Shown piece by piece: positions 6,362-9,839 of a stretch of 9,839 bases of DNA. The stretch comes from Clostridia bacterium (GTDB taxonomy: Bacteria > Bacillota > Clostridia > Oscillospirales > Acutalibacteraceae), in NCBI GenBank assembly GCA_900768075.1, contig CAAGBN010000042.1, positions 1 through 9,839 on the forward strand, given 5' to 3'. The notes below the pieces were generated by a model, which saw nothing but the letters and a program-made list of their open reading frames with translations, had not been told where the DNA came from and made no database searches. The number at the start of each line of letters is the position of its first letter. The first letter of the stretch is position 1. Position numbers and translations under genes: made by a program.

Positions 6362-6850
6362 ATGGTATGTAAGTTTTGTGGCAACACAATAGAGGATAAC
6401 TCAGAGTTTTGCTTTATTTGCGGTAACAAAGTGATTAAGGATGAAATTCCTGCTGAGGCAGTTTACACACAGCCTGCACCTGCAGAAATTCCCGTTGTTA
6501 CAGCTGAAGCACCCGTAGCTGAAGCTCAGCCCGTATATCAGCAGGCTCCCGTTTATGCTCAGCCCGGTACTACTGTTTATGCACAGCAGGCTTATATTCA
6601 GCAGATTGAAACTAAGAAGGCTAAGAAAGAAAAGACTCCCAAGAGTGTTTGTTCAAAGGCTATGAAGTTTTTTGCTGCTCTTTTCGCAGCTACATTCATT
6701 CTTCAGTTCATTCCCTGGATCTGGTACAAGAATGCTAAGAAGGCAGGCTACGAAGAAAAAGCTACTGCAATTCTCAACTCAACAATGGTTGGTCTTTGCA
6801 TCTTTATGGCAGTTATCTGCGGTGTACTTATCAAGAAATTTATGCTGTAA
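6362..6850 (+). CDS. Zinc-ribbon membrane protein of unknown function
   Basis: The 162-aa product has three parts. An N-terminal zinc ribbon uses two CxxC pairs (C3, C6, C17, C20; CKFCG...CFICG), the style of short zinc_ribbon domains found at the start of many Firmicutes membrane proteins. A low-complexity Pro/Ala/Gln/Tyr-rich linker (about 30-82) with repeated PVYxQ/VYAQ units leads to a Lys-rich stretch (about 85-95). Two predicted membrane helices follow (about 101-122 and 138-156), ending in IKKFML. With the ribbon and basic segment on the cytoplasmic side, the chain would be a hairpin-type membrane protein. It has its own strong promoter and terminator, so it is monocistronic. I do not recognise a specific function; the gene is clearly real from its start signals and composition. 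Confidence 0.85.
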   Translation: MVCKFCGNTIEDNSEFCFICGNKVIKDEIPAEAVYTQPAPAEIPVVTAEAPVAEAQPVYQQAPVYAQPGTTVYAQQAYIQQIETKKAKKEKTPKSVCSKAMKFFAALFAATFILQFIPWIWYKNAKKAGYEEKATAILNSTMVGLCIFMAVICGVLIKKFML

Positions 6851-6866
6851 TTGAATCGGCACTTAT

Positions 6867-6900
6867 ATCCCTTCACTTTTGTGGAGGGATTTTTCTTTTT
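6867..6900 (+). terminator. Intrinsic terminator after the zinc-ribbon gene
   Basis: ATCCCTTCAC (6867-6876) pairs with GTGGAGGGAT (6881-6890) around TTTT, with one G-U pair, followed by TTTTCTTTTT. It separates this gene from spoIVA. Confidence 0.92.
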
Positions 6901-6903
6901 GTT

Positions 6904-6932
6904 GAATATTGTCCCGGATCTTAGCATAAAGA
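6904..6932 (+). promoter_or_regulatory. Candidate sigma-E (mother-cell sporulation) promoter of spoIVA
   Basis: GAATATT (6904-6910) fits the sigma-E -35 pattern KMATATT. After a 14-bp spacer, CATAAAGA (6925-6932) partly fits the -10 pattern CATACAMT. The predicted start near 6939 lies about 29 nt before the ATG. spoIVA is a known sigma-E target in Bacillus, and no good sigma-A promoter is visible here. This is pattern matching only. Confidence 0.6.
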
Positions 6933-6967
6933 TTAATCAGATATTCATCAGAAAAGAGGACTGAAAT

Positions 6968-8446
6968 ATGACAAGCTCCAATATTTACAACTCTATTGCT
7001 ACCCGCACCGGCGGTGATATTTATATCGGTGTGGTCGGCCCTGTGAGAACGGGTAAATCGACATTTATAAAAAGGTTTATGGATGTGCTTGTACTGCCTA
7101 ATATCAGCGATGATATGAAAAGAGAAAGAGCAAGAGATGAGCTTCCTCAATCATCAAGCGGCAGAACAATTATGACAACCGAGCCGAAGTTTATACCCGA
7201 GGACGCCGCAGAGGTAACCGCTGACGAGTCTATGAGATTCAGAGTGCGCCTTATTGACTGTGTGGGATATATTGTACCGGGAAGTCTCGGTTACATAGAA
7301 AACGATAAGCCGAGAATGGTGAAAACTCCCTGGTTTGATAAAGAGGTGCCCTTTAATATGGCAGCTGAAATCGGCACGAAAAAGGTTATAGATGAGCACT
7401 CAACAATAGGTCTTGTGGTTACAACCGACGCTACAATAGGGGAGATACCGAGAAGCGACTATGAGCAGGCTGAGGAGCGCGTTATCAACGAGCTTAAAGC
7501 TATTGAAAAGCCTTTCATTGTCCTTGTCAACAGTAAAAATCCCGATGGCGAGGAGTGCAGGAATCTCACTGCAGAGCTGTCTGAAAAATACGGTGTGTCA
7601 GTTATTGCAGTCAACTGTATGGAGCTGTCGGAGGATGAGATAAAGGATATACTCTCAACCTTGCTCTATGAGTTTCCTATCAAAGAGATGAAGCTCAGCT
7701 TCCCGAAGTGGATATCACAGCTTGAAAAAGAGCATCCTCTCCGAAGTCAGGTCTATAAAGGCATTATCTCTTCAGCAGGTAAGCTGAGAAAAATGAAAGA
7801 TGCCAAAGCCTTTACCTCATCAATAACTGAGACGGAAAATATATGCTCCTGCAAGATTAAGGATGCGGACCTTTCCTGTGGCAGCGTAACGGCCTCACTT
7901 GATGTTGAGCCGACACTGTTTTATAAGGTTCTCAGTGAAAAAACGGGTCTTACCATTGAAAATGAGCTTGGGCTTATGAATGAGCTTGTTGCTTTATCTA
8001 AAGATAAAAAGGATTTCGAGCGCTTCCGCTTAGCTTTGGAGGAGGTAGAGGCTACGGGCTACGGCATTGTGATGCCTACAATGAGTGAGCTGACCCTCGA
8101 TGACCCCGAAATTATGAAGCAAGGCGGAAAATACGGTGTTCGCTTAAAGGCTTCAGCTCCGTCTATACATTTACTCAAGGCTGATATCACCACTGAGGTT
8201 GCGCCTATAGTCGGCACTGAGAGTCAGTCCGAAGAGCTGATAATGTATCTGCTTAAAGAATTTGAGGAGGATCCGTCGAAAATCTGGCAATCCAACATTT
8301 TCGGCAAAACTCTTGATTCTCTTGTTAACGAGGGTCTGCATAATAAGCTGTATAAGATGCCTGTGGATGCAAGAATCAAGCTTCAGGAAACCTTGGAGCG
8401 TGTTATAAACGAGGGCTGCAGCGGACTTATCTGCATTATACTCTGA
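6968..8446 (+). CDS. spoIVA: Stage IV sporulation protein A, spore coat morphogenetic ATPase
   Basis: SpoIVA polymerises on the forespore outer membrane using ATP and forms the basement layer on which the coat assembles, anchored by SpoVM. The product is 492 aa, the same length as B. subtilis SpoIVA. The N-terminal TRAFAC-like nucleotide-binding domain has Walker A GPVRTGKS (24-31, K30), the threonine pair T70-T71 in MTTEPKF, and D97 in LIDCVGY. These positions match residues I recall as functionally important in the B. subtilis protein. TTDATIGEIPR and the hydrophobic C-terminal end GLICIIL are also characteristic. The ribosome binding site AGAGGA (6955-6960) is 7 nt before the ATG. The gene is monocistronic, bounded by a terminator upstream and the cloverleaf repeat 8 nt after its stop. 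It indicates an endospore-forming lineage. Very secure. Confidence 0.98.
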   Translation: MTSSNIYNSIATRTGGDIYIGVVGPVRTGKSTFIKRFMDVLVLPNISDDMKRERARDELPQSSSGRTIMTTEPKFIPEDAAEVTADESMRFRVRLIDCVGYIVPGSLGYIENDKPRMVKTPWFDKEVPFNMAAEIGTKKVIDEHSTIGLVVTTDATIGEIPRSDYEQAEERVINELKAIEKPFIVLVNSKNPDGEECRNLTAELSEKYGVSVIAVNCMELSEDEIKDILSTLLYEFPIKEMKLSFPKWISQLEKEHPLRSQVYKGIISSAGKLRKMKDAKAFTSSITETENICSCKIKDADLSCGSVTASLDVEPTLFYKVLSEKTGLTIENELGLMNELVALSKDKKDFERFRLALEEVEATGYGIVMPTMSELTLDDPEIMKQGGKYGVRLKASAPSIHLLKADITTEVAPIVGTESQSEELIMYLLKEFEEDPSKIWQSNIFGKTLDSLVNEGLHNKLYKMPVDARIKLQETLERVINEGCSGLICIIL

Positions 8447-8453
8447 TGTGGTC

Positions 8454-8570
8454 GGGGGGCTGCGCGAATCGCCTTTGGCGATTCTGAGCGACTTGCGTCG
8501 CTCCCGCCGAATTTCATTCGGCGGCGCAGCCCCCTCTCAGCCGTTTCCTGCACAAAGCTGATTTTGCAGG
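8454..8570. repeat. Cloverleaf (four-way-junction) repeat, copy B
   Basis: An 11-bp closing stem, GGGGGCTGCGC (8455-8465) with GCGCAGCCCCC (8524-8534), plus one wobble pair, encloses three hairpins: GAATCGCC-TTT-GGCGATTC (8466-8484), GAGCGAC-TTGC-GTCGCTC (8486-8503) and CGCCGAAT-TTC-ATTCGGCG (8505-8523). Only 8485 and 8504 are unpaired at the junction. The tail CTCAGCC...TGCACAAA matches copy A. In copy B part of the tail forms an extra imperfect hairpin (CCTGCA/TGCAGG, 8547-8570). It begins 8 nt after spoIVA; with no T-run it is not a standard terminator. Confidence 0.85.
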
Positions 8571-8581
8571 GCAATTAGCTC

Positions 8582-8610
8582 TTGCATTTATTATGTAACT
8601 GTTATATAAT
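8582..8610 (+). promoter_or_regulatory. Sigma-A promoter for the FAD oxidoreductase gene
   Basis: TTGCAT (8582-8587) and TATAAT (8605-8610) are separated by 17 bp. The predicted start near 8617 is followed by AAGGAG (8629-8634), 6 nt before the ATG at 8641. The -35 lies 12 bp past the tail hairpin of cloverleaf copy B. Confidence 0.85.
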
Positions 8611-8640
8611 GGTAAAAAACCAAGGAATAAGGAGAAAGCT

Positions 8641-9839
8641 ATGTCAAAGAGAATTATCGTTGCAGGTGCAGGCCACGGTGGTATTACCTGTGCTGCAATC
8701 CTTGCAAAAAACGGATATGATGTAACTATTTATGAAAAGAATGCCGCAGATAAAATGGGTCACGACTGGACTGATATTTTTGATCCCAAGGCATTCAAGG
8801 CTGTAGGTATGGATATGCCTCCCAGAGAGATGTATGAATTCAAGAACAATATGACCTTCTTCGGCCCTGCTATGACAACACGTCTTGTTCAGGATGTGCC
8901 TGAGGGAGAGCTTGAAATTCAGATGGAAAGACGCGATATCTACAAATGCATTATCGATTATGCTGTTTCTTGCGGTGTTAAGTTTGAGTATGAGTGCAGT
9001 GTTGAGGGTCCCGTTATGCTCGGTAACAGAGTTGTAGGTCTTAAGACTGCCAAGGGTATCGAATATGCTGACCTTGTAATTGACGCTTGCGGTATCAATT
9101 CACCTGTAAGAATGAATCTTCCTGAGCATCTCGGCATTCAGAAGGAAGCTCAGGAATTTGAGCGCTTCTATGTTTACAGAGCATTCTTTGAAAAGAAGGA
9201 TGTTGGCGAAATTCAGGACAAGTTCAGAGTTCTTATGTTCTACGGCGGAGAGCTTGGCATTTGCTGGGTTGCAGATGACGGTGAGTATACCGATGCTCTT
9301 ATCGGTCGCTTCAGAGAAACTGATATGGCTGCTGTTGAAGAGACTCTTGCAAGTCTCAGAAAAGATTTCCCTGATCTTGGCGAAGAAAAAATCCGTGGCG
9401 GTCAGTTTGTGCAGATTCCTGTCAGACAGCCTCTTGGCGTACTCGTTGCAGACGGCTATGCAGCTATCGGTGACAGTGCATTTATGACAGTACCCATCAT
9501 CGGTTCAGGTATTGCAAACAGTATGAAGGCTTCAGCAATTCTTGCAGATGCTATTATGGATGATAAAGAGGGCTGCTACAGTGCAAAGACACTCTGGAAA
9601 TATCAGAGAGAGTTCTATTCAAAGCTCGGCACAGGTCTTGCGCCTCTTGCATCAATCAAGCTTCTTCTTACACGTCTTCAGCCTGAAGAGCTCGATTACA
9701 TCTTCGCTACAGGTATTCTCAACGCTGACGATATGACAATTTCAGCAGATTCAACAAGCCTTTTCGCTATGGTTAAGGATATGGCTGACCCCGAGCCTCT
9801 TATGGCAAAAATCAAGGGTCTTGCAGGTAACACAACCAT
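8641..9839 (+). CDS. FAD-dependent oxidoreductase, geranylgeranyl reductase/monooxygenase-like fold (3' end outside window)
   Basis: The frame is open for 399 codons from the ATG at 8641 to the window end, with no stop. The N-terminus is a Rossmann dinucleotide-binding motif, GAGHGG (G9, G11, G14) followed by AAILAKNGYDVTIYEK, where E32 is placed to bind the FAD ribose. ERRDIYKCIIDYA fits the helix after the conserved Arg of the UbiH/geranylgeranyl-reductase group. GYAAIGDSAFMTVPIIGSGI (G277, D278) is the second FAD-binding motif of that group. It is therefore a flavoprotein of the NAD(P)/FAD-dependent oxidoreductase superfamily; the substrate cannot be told from sequence. It has its own strong promoter and ribosome binding site. 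The superfamily is secure and the subfamily only tentative. Confidence 0.88.
   Translation, partial: MSKRIIVAGAGHGGITCAAILAKNGYDVTIYEKNAADKMGHDWTDIFDPKAFKAVGMDMPPREMYEFKNNMTFFGPAMTTRLVQDVPEGELEIQMERRDIYKCIIDYAVSCGVKFEYECSVEGPVMLGNRVVGLKTAKGIEYADLVIDACGINSPVRMNLPEHLGIQKEAQEFERFYVYRAFFEKKDVGEIQDKFRVLMFYGGELGICWVADDGEYTDALIGRFRETDMAAVEETLASLRKDFPDLGEEKIRGGQFVQIPVRQPLGVLVADGYAAIGDSAFMTVPIIGSGIANSMKASAILADAIMDDKEGCYSAKTLWKYQREFYSKLGTGLAPLASIKLLLTRLQPEELDYIFATGILNADDMTISADSTSLFAMVKDMADPEPLMAKIKGLAGNTT

Noticed and set aside
8383..8574. Minus-strand 63-codon frame over the spoIVA end and cloverleaf B
   Set aside because: It overlaps the well-supported spoIVA 3' end and a palindromic repeat, with no start signals or recognisable domain.
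9158..9736. Out-of-frame plus-strand reading frames inside the last gene
   Set aside because: They overlap the continuous flavoprotein frame from 8641, which has intact FAD motifs, a promoter and a ribosome binding site.

Overview
The window looks like chromosomal DNA of a Gram-positive, endospore-forming member of the Clostridia, most likely a gut Ruminococcaceae/Oscillospiraceae-type anaerobe. The evidence is a full-length spoIVA of the same length as the Bacillus subtilis protein, strong AGGAGG-type ribosome binding sites, consensus sigma-A promoters with 17-bp spacers, a tRNA gene with encoded CCA, and short palindromic repeats in the spacers. The genus is an inference from general pattern and was not searched.

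Layout. 1-1149 is the 3' part of cysS (cysteinyl-tRNA synthetase). A repeat-filled spacer (1150-1410) follows, then murI (glutamate racemase) overlapping by 4 nt a short QueG-like double [4Fe-4S] protein (to 2852). The 2853-3459 spacer holds a hairpin repeat, a terminator, a structured element carrying a copy of a tRNA 3' end, a second terminator, a minus-strand tRNA-Leu(CAA) with a fully consensus promoter, and the plus-strand promoter of the next operon. That operon is a class A penicillin-binding protein (3484-5556) followed after 2 nt by ruvX/yqgF (5559-5966) and an intrinsic terminator. Then come a four-way-junction repeat, a promoter, a small zinc-ribbon membrane protein (6362-6850), a terminator, a candidate sigma-E promoter with spoIVA (6968-8446), a second four-way-junction repeat, a consensus promoter, and a FAD-dependent oxidoreductase (8641 onward) still open at the window end.

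The genes are mostly housekeeping: translation (cysS, tRNA-Leu), peptidoglycan (murI makes D-glutamate and the PBP polymerises and crosslinks glycan), rRNA/recombination (ruvX) and sporulation (spoIVA). None of the proteins forms a recognisable defence or mobile system.

The most unusual material is between the genes. Two spacers (6125-6215 and 8454-8535) carry GC-rich elements that fold on paper into the same cloverleaf: an 11-bp closing stem around three back-to-back hairpins with almost no unpaired junction bases, and stems that differ in sequence between copies but keep pairing. Two other spacers (1250-1292, 2883-2925) share a second, two-hairpin repeat with compensatory changes. A 24-bp copy of the tRNA-Leu 3' end is fused to an unrelated structured sequence at 3029-3134.
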